A DNA stretch of 64,000 nt from Flavobacterium succinicans (GCF_001662485.1 NZ_JMTM01000065.1:62001-126000); one strand, 5' to 3'; shown: positions 9,751 to 20,176, numbered from the stretch's first letter. Numbers and translations: made by a program. Notes: generated by a model from the letters alone, not told the origin.

Positions 9751-10743
9751 TTATTCTTTATCTAGTTTGTATTTTGTTAAATCCATTCCAAAAGTAAGAT
9801 TCTTAACTGCTACTAATTCATCTAGTTCAGTCAAAGATTTTTTACCGAAATTACGGAACTTCATTAAGTCATTTTTATTAAAAGATACTAAATCACCAAG
9901 TGTATCAACTTCAGCCGCTTTCAAACAATTTAAAGCTCTAACAGACAAGTCCATATCAACAAGCTTAGTTTTAAGCAATTGTCTCATATGTAATGATTCT
10001 TCATCATAAGACTCCGTTTGTGCAATTTCGTCAGCCTCAAGTGTAATTCTTTCATCAGAAAACAACATGAAATGGTGAATTAAAACTTTTGCAGCTTCAG
10101 TAAGAGCATCTTTTGGATTGATTGAACCATCAGTTTTAATTTCAAAAACTAATTTTTCATAATCTGTTTTTTGCTCAACACGGAAGTTTTCAATAGCATA
10201 TTTTACATTTTTTACTGGAGTAAAAATTGAATCTGTAAAAATAGTACCAATTGCAGCATTCTGTTTTTTGTTCTCCTCTGCAGGAACATATCCTCTACCT
10301 TTTTCAATAGTTAAATCAAAACTTAATTTGATTTTACTGTCTAAATTACAGATCACAAGTTCTGGATTTAAAACTTGGAAACCTGAAATAAATTTTTGAA
10401 AATCACCAGCTGTTAATTGATCTTTACCAGAAACAGAAATAGTAACTGATTCATTATCTATATCTTCAATTTGACGTTTAAAACGTACTTGCTTAAGATT
10501 TAAAATAATTTCGGTAACATCTTCAACAACTCCTGAAATAGTGGAAAACTCATGATCTACACCTTCGATACGAACAGATGTTATTGCATATCCTTCTAAT
10601 GCTGAAAGCAAAACTCTTCTAAGTGCATTACCAACGGTCAATCCGTACCCAGGTTCTAAAGGTCTAAATTCAAATTTACCTTCAAAATCGGTTGAATCGA
10701 TCATGATAACTTTATCGGGCTTCTGAAAATTAAATATTGCCAT
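9751..10743 (-). CDS. rpoA: DNA-directed RNA polymerase subunit alpha
   Basis: At 330 residues it has the full two-domain architecture. The N-terminal dimerisation domain contains [18 protein letters not shown] and [16 protein letters not shown]. The C-terminal domain (about 250-330) contains the helix-hairpin-helix [19 protein letters not shown] stretch (here [20 protein letters not shown]) that contacts DNA and activators. It lies between rpsD and rplQ as in the classical alpha operon. Confidence 0.99.
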   Translation of the reverse strand: MAIFNFQKPDKVIMIDSTDFEGKFEFRPLEPGYGLTVGNALRRVLLSALEGYAITSVRIEGVDHEFSTISGVVEDVTEIILNLKQVRFKRQIEDIDNESVTISVSGKDQLTAGDFQKFISGFQVLNPELVICNLDSKIKLSFDLTIEKGRGYVPAEENKKQNAAIGTIFTDSIFTPVKNVKYAIENFRVEQKTDYEKLVFEIKTDGSINPKDALTEAAKVLIHHFMLFSDERITLEADEIAQTESYDEESLHMRQLLKTKLVDMDLSVRALNCLKAAEVDTLGDLVSFNKNDLMKFRNFGKKSLTELDELVAVKNLTFGMDLTKYKLDKE

Positions 10744-10764
10744 AAATTTCGACTAAGTCAATTA

Positions 10765-11370
10765 TTATTTGTTGTACAACTCTACGATTAATTGTTCTTT
10801 AATGTTTTCAGGAATCTGAAGTCTTGCAGGTACAGAAACAAAAGTTCCTTCCTTTAGATCATTATTCCAAGTAATCCATTCATAAACATGACTTGAATTA
10901 GACAAAGATCGCTCGATAGCTTCTAATGATTTAGACTTTTCACGAACAGCAACTTTATCACCAGGTTTAAGGTGGTAAGAAGGAATATTAACCACTTCAC
11001 CGTTAACAGTAATGTGTCTGTGAGATACGATTTGACGCGCCCCTCTTCTAGATGGAGCAATCCCCATTCTAAAAACAACATTGTCTAATCTTGATTCGCA
11101 CAATTGTAATAAAACTTCACCAGTAACACCTTTAGTAGCTGATGCTTTTTCAAATAAATTTCTGAATTGTTTTTCTAAAATTCCATAAGAATATTTAGCT
11201 TTTTGCTTTTCCATCAACTGAACAGCATACTCAGATTTTTTTCCTCTTTTTTTAGCCATCCCGTGTTGTCCAGGAGGGTAATTTCTTTTTTCGAAAGCTT
11301 TATCGTCTCCGAAAATTGCTTCGCCGAATTTACGTGCGATTCTTGTGCTTGGACCAGTATATCTTGCCAT
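10765..11370 (-). CDS. rpsD: 30S ribosomal protein S4
   Basis: The 201-residue protein starts [17 protein letters not shown] and has the S4 RNA-binding domain ([22 protein letters not shown]). It lacks the four-cysteine zinc motif at the N-terminus, so it is the zinc-free form. S4 nucleates 30S assembly and in other bacteria represses its own operon. It is preceded by a 90-bp gap holding a long bulged hairpin, unlike the tight spacing elsewhere in the cluster. Confidence 0.99.
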   Translation of the reverse strand: MARYTGPSTRIARKFGEAIFGDDKAFEKRNYPPGQHGMAKKRGKKSEYAVQLMEKQKAKYSYGILEKQFRNLFEKASATKGVTGEVLLQLCESRLDNVVFRMGIAPSRRGARQIVSHRHITVNGEVVNIPSYHLKPGDKVAVREKSKSLEAIERSLSNSSHVYEWITWNNDLKEGTFVSVPARLQIPENIKEQLIVELYNK

Positions 11371-11383
11371 TTTAAATTGTTTA

Positions 11384-11435
11384 AGATAGAGATTATGAAT
11401 TCAGGTCTTATCCTTCGATAATCTATATTCTATCT
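11384..11435 (-). promoter_or_regulatory. Bulged hairpin leader before rpsD, candidate S4 autoregulatory site
   Basis: In the minus-strand RNA, AGATAGA plus GATTAT (with a five-base bulge ATATA between them, 11435-11418) can pair with ATAATCTCTATCT (11396-11384). This gives a 13-bp interrupted stem around a 21-base loop, 14 bases before the rpsD ATG. There is no T-run behind it, so it is not a simple terminator. S4 is a known autogenous repressor in E. coli and B. subtilis; the assignment here is inference from position and structure. Confidence 0.45.
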
Positions 11436-11460
11436 AGGTTATACTATAATTTTTTGAGTA

Positions 11461-11844
11461 TTAAACTCTACGTCTTTTAGGAGGACGACATCCATTATGT
11501 GGCATTGGAGTAACATCGATAATTTCAGTAACTTCAATTCCACCATTATGTAATGAACGGATAGCAGACTCACGTCCGTTTCCTGGTCCTTTTACATAAA
11601 CTTTCACTTTTTTAAGTCCAGCCTCAAGAGCTACTTTACTACAATCTTCTGCTGCCATTTGAGCTGCATATGGAGTGTTCTTTTTTGAACCTCTAAAACC
11701 CATTTTACCAGCTGAAGACCAAGAAATAACTTCACCTTTTTTGTTTGTTAACGAAATGATGATGTTATTGAAGGTAGCAGAAATATGAGCCTCACCCGTT
11801 GATTCAACGATAACTTTACGTTTTTTTGCAGTTGCTTTAGCCAT
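11461..11844 (-). CDS. rpsK: 30S ribosomal protein S11
   Basis: This 127-residue protein shows the S11 signatures [48 protein letters not shown] and the C-terminal [18 protein letters not shown]. It forms part of the 30S platform near the E-site mRNA path. It follows rpsM by 8 bp. Confidence 0.99.
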   Translation of the reverse strand: MAKATAKKRKVIVESTGEAHISATFNNIIISLTNKKGEVISWSSAGKMGFRGSKKNTPYAAQMAAEDCSKVALEAGLKKVKVYVKGPGNGRESAIRSLHNGGIEVTEIIDVTPMPHNGCRPPKRRRV

Positions 11845-11852
11845 ATTACTTA

Positions 11853-12227
11853 TTATTTAGTTGCTTTTTTCTTGTTAGCAACAGTTTTTCTTTTACCTTT
11901 TCTAGTTCTAGAGTTATTTTTAGTTCTTTGTCCTCTCAATGGAAGACCAGATCTATGACGAATACCTCTGTAACAACCAATATCCATCAAACGCTTGATG
12001 TTTAAAGAAACCTCAGAACGTAATTCTCCTTCAATTTTGAAGGCTGAAACCGCTTCACGAATTGCTCCGATTTCATCATCATTCCAATCTTGAACTTTTT
12101 TATCTTGGCTTACTTGAGCTTTCTCTAAAATCTCAATTGCTCTACTTTTTCCTAATCCGAAGATGTAGGTAAGTGCTATTACACCTCTCTTGTTTTTTGG
12201 GATATCTACCCCTGCTATTCTTGCCAT
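11853..12227 (-). CDS. rpsM: 30S ribosomal protein S13
   Basis: The 124-residue protein begins [24 protein letters not shown] and has the conserved [19 protein letters not shown] stretch. It lies in the 30S head and contacts the 50S subunit and P-site tRNA through its basic tail. It starts the rpsM-rpsK-rpsD-rpoA-rplQ block and is only 2 bp from rpmJ. Confidence 0.99.
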   Translation of the reverse strand: MARIAGVDIPKNKRGVIALTYIFGLGKSRAIEILEKAQVSQDKKVQDWNDDEIGAIREAVSAFKIEGELRSEVSLNIKRLMDIGCYRGIRHRSGLPLRGQRTKNNSRTRKGKRKTVANKKKATK

Positions 12228-12229
12228 AA

Positions 12230-12346
12230 TTATCCTTGTCTTTGTTTAAATCTAGGATTCTTTTTGTTGATTACGTATAATCTGCCTTTTCTACGTACAA
12301 TAATGCACTCGGCGCTTCTTTTTTTAACTGATGCTCTTACTTTCAT
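12230..12346 (-). CDS. rpmJ: 50S ribosomal protein L36
   Basis: This 38-residue gene, too short for ordinary ORF listing, starts at 12346 ([14 protein letters not shown]) and ends [13 protein letters not shown]36 normally binds zinc through C-x2-C-x12-C-x4-H. Here only one cysteine, Cys14, remains, so it is the zinc-free form. It lies between infA and rpsM with gaps of 11 and 2 bp, its usual place. Confidence 0.97.
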
Positions 12347-12357
12347 TTTGAATATCT

Positions 12358-12573
12358 TTAATATCTATAAGTAATTCTTGCTTTAGACAAATCGTAAGGG
12401 CTCATTTCTAATTTCACTTTATCACCAGGTAATAATTTGATATAATGCATACGCATTTTACCAGAAATATGAGCAATTACAATATGTCCATTTTCTAATT
12501 CTACACGGAACATAGCATTGGATAATGCCTCAATAATTGATCCGTCTTGTTCTATTGCTGATTGTTTTGCCAT
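12358..12573 (-). CDS. infA: Translation initiation factor IF-1
   Basis: The 71-residue OB-fold protein shows the family core [41 protein letters not shown] and a terminal TYRY. IF-1 binds the 30S A-site during initiation. It is 4 bp from secY. In many bacteria adk and map lie here; both are absent, and adk is at the right end of this window. Confidence 0.98.
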   Translation of the reverse strand: MAKQSAIEQDGSIIEALSNAMFRVELENGHIVIAHISGKMRMHYIKLLPGDKVKLEMSPYDLSKARITYRY

Positions 12574-12577
12574 AAAA

Positions 12578-13924
12578 TTAAGCTACTGCTTTTCTATTTT
12601 TACCACTTTTCATCAAACCATCATAATGTTTATTCAACAGATATGAATTAATTTGCTGCATTGTGTCTATAGCAACACCAACCATAATGATTAATGAAGT
12701 ACCTCCAAAAAACATTGCCCAAGATTGCTGCACATCCATAATACTTACGACAATAGCTGGGAACACAGCGATTAAAGCAAGAAATAATGACCCTGGAAAA
12801 GTAATTAAAGACATCACTTTATCAAGATAATCAGATGTTTCTGCACCCGGTCTAACACCTGGTATAAAACCTCCGCTTCTTTTCAAATCATCAGACATCT
12901 TATTAGTAGGCACAGTGATTGCAGTGTAAAAGAATGTAAAGATAACTATTAAGCTAGCAAATACAAAATTATACCAAAAACCAAAAATATTACTAAAAGC
13001 ACTAACAATTGTTTGAGAAGTTTCTGACTTCGATAAACCAGCTACAGCTGCAGGAATAAACATAATTGCTTGCGCAAAGATAATTGGCATAACACCAGAA
13101 GCATTTAGCTTCAAAGGAATCCATTGTCTATTTCCACCCATCATATCTTGTTCGAAATCACCTGAAGTCGTACGACGTGCATATTGTACAGGTATTTTTC
13201 TAACTGCCATTACAAGTAATACACAAGAAATAATTACCAACAACCAAATAATAATTTCGATAACCAATAACATTGGTCCACCATTATTGTTAGTCACCCT
13301 TGTAGTAAACTCTTGAATAAAGGCCTGTGGGAATCTAGCTAAGATACCTACCATTATTAACAGTGATATACCATTTCCAATCCCTTTATCGGTGATTTTT
13401 TCACCTAACCACATTGCAAAAATTGTTCCTGTTACCAGAATAACAACTGAAGAAAATAAGAATTCAAAAGAATTAAAACCTAACAAAAAGGCACTACTTG
13501 GTAATGTTCTGTAAAGATTGTAGATATAAGTTGGACCTTGAACTAAAGTAATCCCAATAGTTAACCAACGAGTAATCTGGTTGATCTTCTTTCTGCCACT
13601 TTCACCATCACTTTGCAATTTTTGTAAATAGGGAATCGCAATTCCCATCAACTGAACTACAATAGAAGCTGAAATGTAAGGCATGATACCTAAAGCAAAA
13701 ACCGACGCTTTAGAAAATGCACCACCAGTAAACATATCCAATATCGAACCGATACCCTCTTTAGTTTGACCAGCTAAACCTGTTAATTGAGTAGCATCAA
13801 TTCCCGGTAATGTAACGTGTGCACCAAAACGATAAACTAAAAGAAGTCCTAATGTAATAAGAATTCTATTTTTTAGTTCCTCAATCTTCCAAACATTACT
13901 TAATGATTCAAAAAATTTCTTCAT
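12578..13924 (-). CDS. secY: Preprotein translocase subunit SecY
   Basis: The 448-residue channel protein of the Sec translocon has about ten transmembrane helices and the family stretches [39 protein letters not shown] and [13 protein letters not shown]. It forms the inner-membrane pore used by the signal-peptide proteins in this window. It lies between rplO and infA, the classical spc-operon position. Confidence 0.99.
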   Translation of the reverse strand: MKKFFESLSNVWKIEELKNRILITLGLLLVYRFGAHVTLPGIDATQLTGLAGQTKEGIGSILDMFTGGAFSKASVFALGIMPYISASIVVQLMGIAIPYLQKLQSDGESGRKKINQITRWLTIGITLVQGPTYIYNLYRTLPSSAFLLGFNSFEFLFSSVVILVTGTIFAMWLGEKITDKGIGNGISLLIMVGILARFPQAFIQEFTTRVTNNNGGPMLLVIEIIIWLLVIISCVLLVMAVRKIPVQYARRTTSGDFEQDMMGGNRQWIPLKLNASGVMPIIFAQAIMFIPAAVAGLSKSETSQTIVSAFSNIFGFWYNFVFASLIVIFTFFYTAITVPTNKMSDDLKRSGGFIPGVRPGAETSDYLDKVMSLITFPGSLFLALIAVFPAIVVSIMDVQQSWAMFFGGTSLIIMVGVAIDTMQQINSYLLNKHYDGLMKSGKNRKAVA

Positions 13925-13937
13925 ATTAGTTGAAAAA

Positions 13938-14390
13938 TTATAATGTTACCGCTTCGCCTCCAGCAGCTTCGATAGCAGCTTTTGCAGTAGCAGTAAATTT
14001 GTGAGCAGATACCTTTAATTTCGCTTTCAATTCTCCTCTTCCTAAAATCTTAACGATTTCATTTTTTGTAGCCAAACGGTTTGCAACAAAAACTGTCATA
14101 TCAACAGTATCGGTTACAACACCATTATCAACCAATAATTGAAGGGTATCTAAATTAACACCTTCGTATTCTTTACGATTGATGTTTGTGAAACCAAACT
14201 TAGGAACACGTCTTTGAAGGGGCATTTGTCCACCTTCAAAACCAATCTTTTTAGAATAACCAGAACGAGATTTAGCTCCTTTGTGACCTCTTGCAGAAGT
14301 ACCACCTTTACCAGAACCTTCTCCTCTACCTAATCGTTTATTTTGATTGTGTGTAGAACCCTCAGCAGGTTGTAAATTACTTAAATTCAT
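13938..14390 (-). CDS. rplO: 50S ribosomal protein L15
   Basis: At 150 residues it has the glycine- and basic-rich N-terminal extension (KRLGRGEGSGKGGTSARGHKG) that reaches into the 50S interior, then FEGGQMPLQRRVPKFGF. It follows rpmD by 11 bp. Confidence 0.99.
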   Translation of the reverse strand: MNLSNLQPAEGSTHNQNKRLGRGEGSGKGGTSARGHKGAKSRSGYSKKIGFEGGQMPLQRRVPKFGFTNINRKEYEGVNLDTLQLLVDNGVVTDTVDMTVFVANRLATKNEIVKILGRGELKAKLKVSAHKFTATAKAAIEAAGGEAVTL

Positions 14391-14401
14391 ACCAGTATTT
14401 G

Positions 14402-14584
14402 TTATTTAATTTCTTCAACAGAAACTAAGTGTTTAACTTTATTTATCATCCCAAGGATAGCAGGATTTGAATCATGCTCTACAACTTGTCCCATTTTACG
14501 TAAACCTAAAGCCTCTAAACCTCTTTTTTGAGTAAGAGGACAGTTGATTTTACTACGTACTTGTTTTACTAATAATTTAGCCAT
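14402..14584 (-). CDS. rpmD: 50S ribosomal protein L30
   Basis: The 60-residue bacterial L30 has [31 protein letters not shown], abbreviated here by its [11 protein letters not shown] core. It sits between rpsE and rplO in canonical order, with 12- and 11-bp gaps. Confidence 0.98.
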   Translation of the reverse strand: MAKLLVKQVRSKINCPLTQKRGLEALGLRKMGQVVEHDSNPAILGMINKVKHLVSVEEIK

Positions 14585-14596
14585 AATTTCCTTGAA

Positions 14597-15121
14597 TTAA
14601 CCTTTAAAAACTTTCTCTAATGAAACCCCTCTTTGTCTTGCAACAGTATGAGCGCTTCTCATTTGTAATAAAGCGTCAAAAGTTGCTTTAACCACATTAT
14701 GAGGATTAGATGATCCTTGAGATTTTGATAATACATCGTGAATACCTACTGACTCAAGAACTGAACGAACAGCTCCACCAGCAATAACTCCAGTACCATG
14801 AGAGGCAGGAATTAAAAATACACGTGCACCACCAAATTTACCTTTTTGTTCGTGAGGAACAGATTGACCATTCAAAGGAATTCTAACTAAATTTTTCTTA
14901 GCATCTTCTACTGCTTTAGCAATAGCTTCAGAAACATCTTTAGATTTACCTAATCCGTGCCCAACTACACCGTTTTCATCACCTACAACTACAATAGCAG
15001 AAAAACCGAAAGCTCTACCACCTTTTGTAACTTTAGTAACACGATTTACACTTACCAAACGATCTTTTAATTCAAGACCACTTGGTTTTACTAACTCTAT
15101 ATTCTTGTACTTATTAGACAT
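14597..15121 (-). CDS. rpsE: 30S ribosomal protein S5
   Basis: The 174-residue protein has the double-stranded RNA-binding-like N-terminal domain ([20 protein letters not shown]) and the C-terminal block [20 protein letters not shown]5 affects decoding accuracy and is the site of spectinomycin-resistance changes; the KGGRAF loop has the usual wild-type form. Confidence 0.99.
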   Translation of the reverse strand: MSNKYKNIELVKPSGLELKDRLVSVNRVTKVTKGGRAFGFSAIVVVGDENGVVGHGLGKSKDVSEAIAKAVEDAKKNLVRIPLNGQSVPHEQKGKFGGARVFLIPASHGTGVIAGGAVRSVLESVGIHDVLSKSQGSSNPHNVVKATFDALLQMRSAHTVARQRGVSLEKVFKG

Positions 15122-15127
15122 ACTATA

Positions 15128-15478
15128 TTAGAATTTAAGCCCAGCCGCTCTTGCGCCTTCTGCTAATGATTTAATACGACCATGATATAAATAACCTCCT
15201 CTGTCGAAAGTTACTGTTTCAATACCAGCTTTCAAAGCTTTCTCTGCAACTAATTTACCAACTGCAGTTGCAACTTCAATATTCGTACCTTTTCCTATTT
15301 CTTTTTCTCTTGAAGAGGCAGCTAACAAAGTAACACCATTTACGTCATCAATTAATTGAGCATAAATTTCTTTGTTACTTCTAAAAACAGATAGTCTCGG
15401 TTTAGTAGCTGAACCACTAATCGTTTTTCTAATTCTGAATCTAATTCTCTGTCTTCTTTCAGGTTTTGTTAATGACAT
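15128..15478 (-). CDS. rplR: 50S ribosomal protein L18
   Basis: The 116-residue 5S rRNA-binding protein has [17 protein letters not shown] start ([15 protein letters not shown]), [18 protein letters not shown] and the end [20 protein letters not shown]. It follows rplF by 11 bp and precedes rpsE by 6 bp. Confidence 0.98.
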   Translation of the reverse strand: MSLTKPERRQRIRFRIRKTISGSATKPRLSVFRSNKEIYAQLIDDVNGVTLLAASSREKEIGKGTNIEVATAVGKLVAEKALKAGIETVTFDRGGYLYHGRIKSLAEGARAAGLKF

Positions 15479-15489
15479 AATCTTATTTT

Positions 15490-16032
15490 TTAAGCTGATT
15501 TACCTGCTTTTCTTCTTAATACTTCACCTACAAATTTAACCCCTTTACCTTTGTAAGGCTCTGGTTTACGGAAACCTCTAATTTTGGCAGCAACTTGTCC
15601 TAAAAGTTGTTTATCAAAAGAAGTTAACTTAACAATTGGGTTCTTTCCTTTTTCAGAAATAGTTTCCAAAGTCACCTCTGGAGCAATTTCTAAAATAATA
15701 TTGTGAGAAAAACCTAAAGCTAAATCTAGTTTTTGTCCTTGATTTGAAGCTCTATAACCTACTCCAACCAATTCTAAAGATTTAGTAAAACCTTCACTTA
15801 CACCAACAATCATATTATTGATTAAAGAACGGTACAAACCGTGCTTTGCTCTTTGGTCTTTGTGATCAGACGATCTTTCAATTGTAACTTGACCGTCTTC
15901 AACTTTTACAGTAACATCTGAGAATTCCTGTGTTAGTTGACCATTTTTTCCTTTTACAGTAATAATACCATCTTTAACTTCAACAGTTACTCCGGCAGGG
16001 ATTACAATTGGACTTTTACCTATTCTTGACAT
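15490..16032 (-). CDS. rplF: 50S ribosomal protein L6
   Basis: The 180-residue protein begins [15 protein letters not shown] and holds two L6 repeats, with [13 protein letters not shown] in the middle and the conserved end [17 protein letters not shown]. It lies near the factor-binding site of the 50S subunit. It is 19 bp after rpsH. Confidence 0.99.
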   Translation of the reverse strand: MSRIGKSPIVIPAGVTVEVKDGIITVKGKNGQLTQEFSDVTVKVEDGQVTIERSSDHKDQRAKHGLYRSLINNMIVGVSEGFTKSLELVGVGYRASNQGQKLDLALGFSHNIILEIAPEVTLETISEKGKNPIVKLTSFDKQLLGQVAAKIRGFRKPEPYKGKGVKFVGEVLRRKAGKSA

Positions 16033-16051
16033 CTTATCTAGTCTTTAAAAA

Positions 16052-16450
16052 TTAGTATACGTAACAAATTACTTCTCCTCCAACATTCAATTGCTTAGCT
16101 TGTTTTCCTGTCATCAAACCTTTTGATGTAGAAACAATAGCAATCCCCAATCCATTAAGGATTCTAGGCAATTTAGAAGCACCTGCGTATTTACGTAAAC
16201 CTGGTTTACTAATTCTTTGGATATCTTTAATTACAGGCTCTTTAGTAACTTTATCGTACTTCAAAGCAATTTTGATAGAACCCTGAACGGTGTTGTTCTC
16301 AAATTTGTAACTTAAGATGTAACCTTGATCGAATAAGATCTTAGTTATTTCTTTTTTTAGATTAGAAGCCGGAATTTCAACAACTTTGTGGTTTGCAGCC
16401 ACAGCGTTTCTAACTCTCGTCAAATAATCTGCAATTGGATCTGTATACAT
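16052..16450 (-). CDS. rpsH: 30S ribosomal protein S8
   Basis: The 132-residue protein has the S8 start TDPIADYLTRVRNA and the conserved STSKGLMTGKQA near the end. In E. coli S8 binds 16S rRNA helix 21 and represses the spc operon by binding a mimic in its mRNA. Here rpsH is preceded by a 101-bp gap with two hairpins, the only long gap within the spc block. Confidence 0.99.
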   Translation of the reverse strand: MYTDPIADYLTRVRNAVAANHKVVEIPASNLKKEITKILFDQGYILSYKFENNTVQGSIKIALKYDKVTKEPVIKDIQRISKPGLRKYAGASKLPRILNGLGIAIVSTSKGLMTGKQAKQLNVGGEVICYVY

Positions 16451-16470
16451 ATGTATTAATTTGCGGTAAC

Positions 16471-16491
16471 GGTTTTCGAACTATTCGAACC
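16471..16491 (-). promoter_or_regulatory. Hairpin in rpsH leader
   Basis: The minus strand reads GGTTCGAA, TAG, TTCGAA, AACC. The core TTCGAA/TTCGAA is a perfect 6-bp palindromic stem that extends by GG/CC across a two-base bulge. It lies about 20 bases before the rpsH ATG and just after the terminator-like hairpin, so it is a candidate S8 or attenuation site. The function is inferred only from position. Confidence 0.35.
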
Positions 16492-16512
16492 TGAAACCAG
16501 TTTATAAATGTG

Positions 16513-16540
16513 AAAAAACAGACGTGATTACTCACGTCTG
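16513..16540 (-). terminator. Intra-operon terminator-like hairpin between rpsN and rpsH
   Basis: The minus strand forms a perfect 9-bp stem, CAGACGTGA with TCACGTCTG, closed by a GTAA (GNRA) tetraloop and followed at once by six T. It is a textbook intrinsic terminator inside an operon whose remaining genes (rpsH to rplQ) are essential. It is therefore likely a partial terminator or attenuator. Confidence 0.75.
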
Positions 16541-16551
16541 AATATTATTTT

Positions 16552-16821
16552 CTACCAAGATGCTTTTTTAACACCTGGTATCAATCCATTGTTAGCCATT
16601 TCACGGAATGTAACACGTGAAATACCGAATTGACGCATATATCCTCTTGGTCTACCTGTCAATTTACAACGATTGTGCAAACGAACTGGTGAAGCATTTT
16701 TCGGTAATTTTTGCAAACCTACGAAATCTCCAGCTTCTAACAAAGCTTTTCTTTTCTCAGCATACTTAGCTACCGTTTTTTCTCTTTTCACCTCACGGGC
16801 TTTCATTGATTCTTTAGCCAT
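16552..16821 (-). CDS. rpsN: 30S ribosomal protein S14 (zinc-free form)
   Basis: At 89 residues with a single cysteine it is the long zinc-independent S14. It has [22 protein letters not shown] and the conserved end [18 protein letters not shown]. It follows rplE by 3 bp and is followed by a terminator-like hairpin. Confidence 0.99.
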   Translation of the reverse strand: MAKESMKAREVKREKTVAKYAEKRKALLEAGDFVGLQKLPKNASPVRLHNRCKLTGRPRGYMRQFGISRVTFREMANNGLIPGVKKASW

Positions 16822-16824
16822 ATC

Positions 16825-17376
16825 TTAATTCTTTTTAAAAGGTAAACCTAATTCAGCCAACAATGACTTTGCTTCTTTATCTGTTTTTGCAGAAGTAACA
16901 AAGGAAATATCCATACCAGATATTTTGTTTACTTTATCAATATCAATTTCTGGGAAAATGATTTGTTCTAAAACTCCTAAGTTATAATTTCCTCTTCCGT
17001 CAAAACCTGTAGATTTAATACCACTGAAGTCTCTTACACGAGGTAAAGATGAAGTAATAAGTCTATCTAAAAACTCATACATTCTTTCTCCACGTAAAGT
17101 CACTTTTGCACCAATAGGCATCCCTTTTCTAAGTTTAAAAGACGCAACGTCTTTCTTAGAAATAGTAGCTACTGCTTTTTGTCCAGTAATCTTAGTCAAC
17201 TCCTCAACTGCATAGTCAATTAGTTTTTTATCAGATACTGCTGCACCAACTCCCTTACTCAAAACAATTTTTTCCAATTTTGGAACTTCCATTATATTTG
17301 AGTAACCGAACTCTTCTTTAAGAGCAGCAATAACTCTGCTCTTATATTCTTCTTTTAGTCTAGGTATATATGCCAT
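16825..17376 (-). CDS. rplE: 50S ribosomal protein L5
   Basis: The 183-residue 5S rRNA-binding protein has [18 protein letters not shown], the conserved [17 protein letters not shown] and [17 protein letters not shown]. It contacts P-site tRNA from the central protuberance. It is 2 bp from rplX. Confidence 0.99.
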   Translation of the reverse strand: MAYIPRLKEEYKSRVIAALKEEFGYSNIMEVPKLEKIVLSKGVGAAVSDKKLIDYAVEELTKITGQKAVATISKKDVASFKLRKGMPIGAKVTLRGERMYEFLDRLITSSLPRVRDFSGIKSTGFDGRGNYNLGVLEQIIFPEIDIDKVNKISGMDISFVTSAKTDKEAKSLLAELGLPFKKN

Positions 17377-17378
17377 TA

Positions 17379-17693
17379 CTATAGTACTTGATTAGATTTT
17401 TTTGAAAATCTTACTTTCTTATCTCCTTCTACTCTAATACCTACTCTTGTAGTTTCCTTAGTTTTAGGATCTATAAGAGCAATGTTAGAAATTTGTATAG
17501 AAGCTTCCTTTTTTACAATACCACCTTGAGGGTTTTTAGCACTTGGCTTCGTGTGTTTAGAAACCATGTTTACACCTTCAACAATCGCTTTGTTTTTCTC
17601 ACGGTAAACACGTAATACTTTACCTTCCGCACCTTTATGGTCTCCAGCAATTACTCTTACGATATCTCCTGATTTTATTTTTAGCTTTATCAT
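17379..17693 (-). CDS. rplX: 50S ribosomal protein L24
   Basis: The 104-residue protein has the KOW motif near the start ([21 protein letters not shown]) and the [19 protein letters not shown] stretch. L24 starts 50S assembly at the 5' end of 23S rRNA. Gaps to neighbours are 11 and 2 bp. Confidence 0.98.
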   Translation of the reverse strand: MIKLKIKSGDIVRVIAGDHKGAEGKVLRVYREKNKAIVEGVNMVSKHTKPSAKNPQGGIVKKEASIQISNIALIDPKTKETTRVGIRVEGDKKVRFSKKSNQVL

Positions 17694-17704
17694 CTTATAA
17701 CGAA

Positions 17705-18073
17705 TTAAAGCACTTCTGGTGCTAATGATACAATTTTCATGAATTGTTTTTCACGAAGTTCTCTTGCTACCGGACCAAAAACACGAGTTCCTCTCATTTC
17801 ACCAGCTGCGTTTAACAACACACATGCATTGTCATCAAATCTGATGTATGAACCATCGGCTCTTCTTACTTCTTTTTTGGTACGTACAACCACTGCAGTT
17901 GAAACAGCTCCTTTTTTTACGTTTCCGTTTGGAGTTGCATCTTTGATAGAAACTACAATCTTGTCACCAACAGAGGCATACCTTCTTTTGGTACCTCCTA
18001 AAACACGGATAGTTAAAACTTCTTTAGCTCCTGTGTTATCTGCTACTTTTAGTCTTGATTCTTGTTGTACCAT
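17705..18073 (-). CDS. rplN: 50S ribosomal protein L14
   Basis: The 122-residue beta-barrel protein starts [19 protein letters not shown] and has the conserved [11 protein letters not shown] and [14 protein letters not shown] blocks. It forms an intersubunit bridge. It is 2 bp from rpsQ, at the start of the spc block. Confidence 0.99.
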
Positions 18074-18075
18074 AA

Positions 18076-18333
18076 TTATTTAGCTCTTTCTAAGATTTCA
18101 ACTAATCTCCAACATTTTGATTTACTCAAAGGACGCGTTTCGCTAATTCTTACAGTATCTCCAATGTTACAGTCGTTTGTTTCGTCGTGTGCCACAAATT
18201 TCTTTGTTTTCAACACGAACTTACCGTATAATGGGTGCTTTACTTTAGTTACTTGAGCAACAACAATAGACTTATCCATTTTGTTTGAAGTAACCACACC
18301 AATTCTTTCTTTTCTTAAATTTCTTTTTTCCAT
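18076..18333 (-). CDS. rpsQ: 30S ribosomal protein S17
   Basis: The 85-residue OB-fold protein has the family start [19 protein letters not shown], then [19 protein letters not shown] and [16 protein letters not shown]. It binds the 5' domain of 16S rRNA. It is the last gene of the S10 block and follows rpmC by 17 bp. Confidence 0.99.
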   Translation of the reverse strand: MEKRNLRKERIGVVTSNKMDKSIVVAQVTKVKHPLYGKFVLKTKKFVAHDETNDCNIGDTVRISETRPLSKSKCWRLVEILERAK

Positions 18334-18350
18334 CTTTCAGCAGATTACAA

Positions 18351-18542
18351 TTATTGTAACTCTCTTTTAGTAAGTTCTGTAGCTAATCTAGCAACCGTTC
18401 TACGCACACTTCTAATTTGAAGTGGATTTTCGATCGGAGAAATAGCGTGAGCCATTTTTAAATCGGCATAAACCTTTTTAGTTTGACTTAGTTTTTCTTG
18501 CAACTCGGCTGCAGAAAGATCTTTTATTTCTGATTGTTTCAT
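18351..18542 (-). CDS. rpmC: 50S ribosomal protein L29
   Basis: The 63-residue two-helix protein starts MKQSEIKDLSAAELQEKL and carries the conserved RSVRRTVARLATELTKRE. It lies at the exit of the polypeptide tunnel. It stands between rplP and rpsQ as usual. Confidence 0.98.
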   Translation of the reverse strand: MKQSEIKDLSAAELQEKLSQTKKVYADLKMAHAISPIENPLQIRSVRRTVARLATELTKRELQ

Positions 18543-18553
18543 AATAATATAGA

Positions 18554-18979
18554 TTATGCTTCGAAATCTCTTGCAACAACGAATTTAGTTTTCACTGGAA
18601 GCTTTTGAGCTGCTAGACGTAACGCCTCTTTAGCAACTGACAAAGGAACTCCTCCAACTTCGAACATGATTCTTCCGGGTTTAACTACAGCTGCCCAATA
18701 TTCTACGGCACCTTTACCTTTACCCATACGTACCTCAAGAGGTTTCTTAGTGATTGGTTTGTCTGGGAATATTTTAATCCATAATTGTCCTTCTCTTTTC
18801 ATATAACGAGTTGCAGCGATACGTGCAGCTTCGATTTGACGAGAGGTTAAGAACATTCCATCTTCATGTACAGATTTAATACCAAACATTCCATTTGAAA
18901 GTTCATGTCCTCTTTGAGAATTCCCTTTCATTTTACCCTTTTGTACCTTACGATACTTTGTTCTTTTAGGCTGTAACAT
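18554..18979 (-). CDS. rplP: 50S ribosomal protein L16
   Basis: The 141-residue protein starts [16 protein letters not shown], with the conserved [19 protein letters not shown] and [19 protein letters not shown]. It helps form the A-site and peptidyl-transferase region. It follows rpsC by 19 bp. Confidence 0.99.
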   Translation of the reverse strand: MLQPKRTKYRKVQKGKMKGNSQRGHELSNGMFGIKSVHEDGMFLTSRQIEAARIAATRYMKREGQLWIKIFPDKPITKKPLEVRMGKGKGAVEYWAAVVKPGRIMFEVGGVPLSVAKEALRLAAQKLPVKTKFVVARDFEA

Positions 18980-18998
18980 TTTTCTTTAGTTTAAAAAT

Positions 18999-19751
18999 TT
19001 ACTTTCTTTTACGAGCGTCTGGTTTTCCACCTTTGTTGAAAGGCTTTCTGTCTCCTCTAGATGAATCTCCTCCTTTACCACCAGCTTGTTTTTTATCCAT
19101 GCCAGCAAGCGGAGAAAGATCTCTCTTTCCGTAAACTTCACCTTTCATGATCCACACTTTAATTCCCATTCTACCATATGTAGTATGAGCTTCTGCAAGT
19201 GCATAATCAATATCAGCTCTGAAAGTTGATAGAGGAATTCTACCTTCTTTGAAACCTTCTGAACGTGCCATCTCAGCACCATTCAAACGACCAGAGATTA
19301 AAACTTTAATTCCTTCAGCATTCATACGCATAGAGGCTGCGATGGCCATTTTAATGGCACGTCTGTAAGAAATTCTGCTTTCAATTTGACGACAGATGCT
19401 TGTAGCAACTAGATACGCGTCAAGTTCAGGTCTTTTAATTTCAAAGATGTTAATTTGAACCTCTTTGTCAGTAATTTTCTTGAGTTCTTCTTTTAACTTG
19501 TCTACCTCTTGTCCACCTTTTCCGATAATGATACCAGGTCTAGCAGTAGTGATAGTAACGGTTACAAGTTTCAAAGTTCTCTCGATGATTACTTTTGATA
19601 CACTAGCTTTTGATAAACGAGCATGAACATACTTTCTGATTTTGTGATCTTCGGCTAATTTATCACCGTAATCATTTCCACCATACCAGTTTGAGTCCCA
19701 TCCTCTGATGATACCAAGTCTATTTCCAATTGGATTTGTCTTTTGTCCCAT
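18999..19751 (-). CDS. rpsC: 30S ribosomal protein S3
   Basis: The 250-residue protein starts [18 protein letters not shown] and has a KH domain with [14 protein letters not shown] and the C-terminal S3 domain with [21 protein letters not shown] (core RLNGAEMAR). It lines the mRNA entry tunnel. A Gly/Lys/Asp-rich tail of about 35 residues follows, longer than in E. coli (233). Confidence 0.99.
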   Translation of the reverse strand: MGQKTNPIGNRLGIIRGWDSNWYGGNDYGDKLAEDHKIRKYVHARLSKASVSKVIIERTLKLVTVTITTARPGIIIGKGGQEVDKLKEELKKITDKEVQINIFEIKRPELDAYLVATSICRQIESRISYRRAIKMAIAASMRMNAEGIKVLISGRLNGAEMARSEGFKEGRIPLSTFRADIDYALAEAHTTYGRMGIKVWIMKGEVYGKRDLSPLAGMDKKQAGGKGGDSSRGDRKPFNKGGKPDARKRK

Positions 19752-19756
19752 GCTGC

Positions 19757-20170
19757 TTAAGAATTGCTTTGTGTGTTATTGATAGCTCCCAACACGATTG
19801 TCACGTGATTTGAACGTTTTCTTATTCTGTGTGCTCTTCCTTGTGGAGCTGGACGAAGTCTTTTCAACATCATTCCACCATCTACACGGATTTCCTTAAC
19901 AAATAAACCAGCTTCTTCTAAACTAGCTTCACTATTTTTTTGCTCCCAGTTGTTGATTGCAGATAATAATAGTTTTTCTAATTTTCTTGAAGCTTCTTTA
20001 GAACTGAATCTTAATATGTTAAGTGCTCTTTCTACCTTCTGACCTCTTACTAGATCTGCTACTAAGCGCATTTTTCTAGGTGAAGTAGGGCAGTTATTTA
20101 ACTTCGCGAAAGCAATAGACTTATTAGCCTCTTTTCTCGCATCTGCTGTTTCTCTTTTACGAACTCCCAT
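19757..20170 (-). CDS. rplV: 50S ribosomal protein L22
   Basis: The 137-residue protein has [19 protein letters not shown] and the beta-hairpin stretch [20 protein letters not shown] that lines the nascent-peptide tunnel and is a site of macrolide-resistance changes. The sequence there is of wild-type form. It is 6 bp from rpsS. Confidence 0.99.
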   Translation of the reverse strand: MGVRKRETADARKEANKSIAFAKLNNCPTSPRKMRLVADLVRGQKVERALNILRFSSKEASRKLEKLLLSAINNWEQKNSEASLEEAGLFVKEIRVDGGMMLKRLRPAPQGRAHRIRKRSNHVTIVLGAINNTQSNS

Positions 20171-20176
20171 TGCTTC

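Noticed and set aside
16471..16500. tRNA-like GGTTCGAA T-arm on the minus strand before rpsH
   Set aside because: Only the T-loop-like sequence is present; there is no acceptor stem, anticodon arm or CCA end. It is better explained as a palindromic hairpin.
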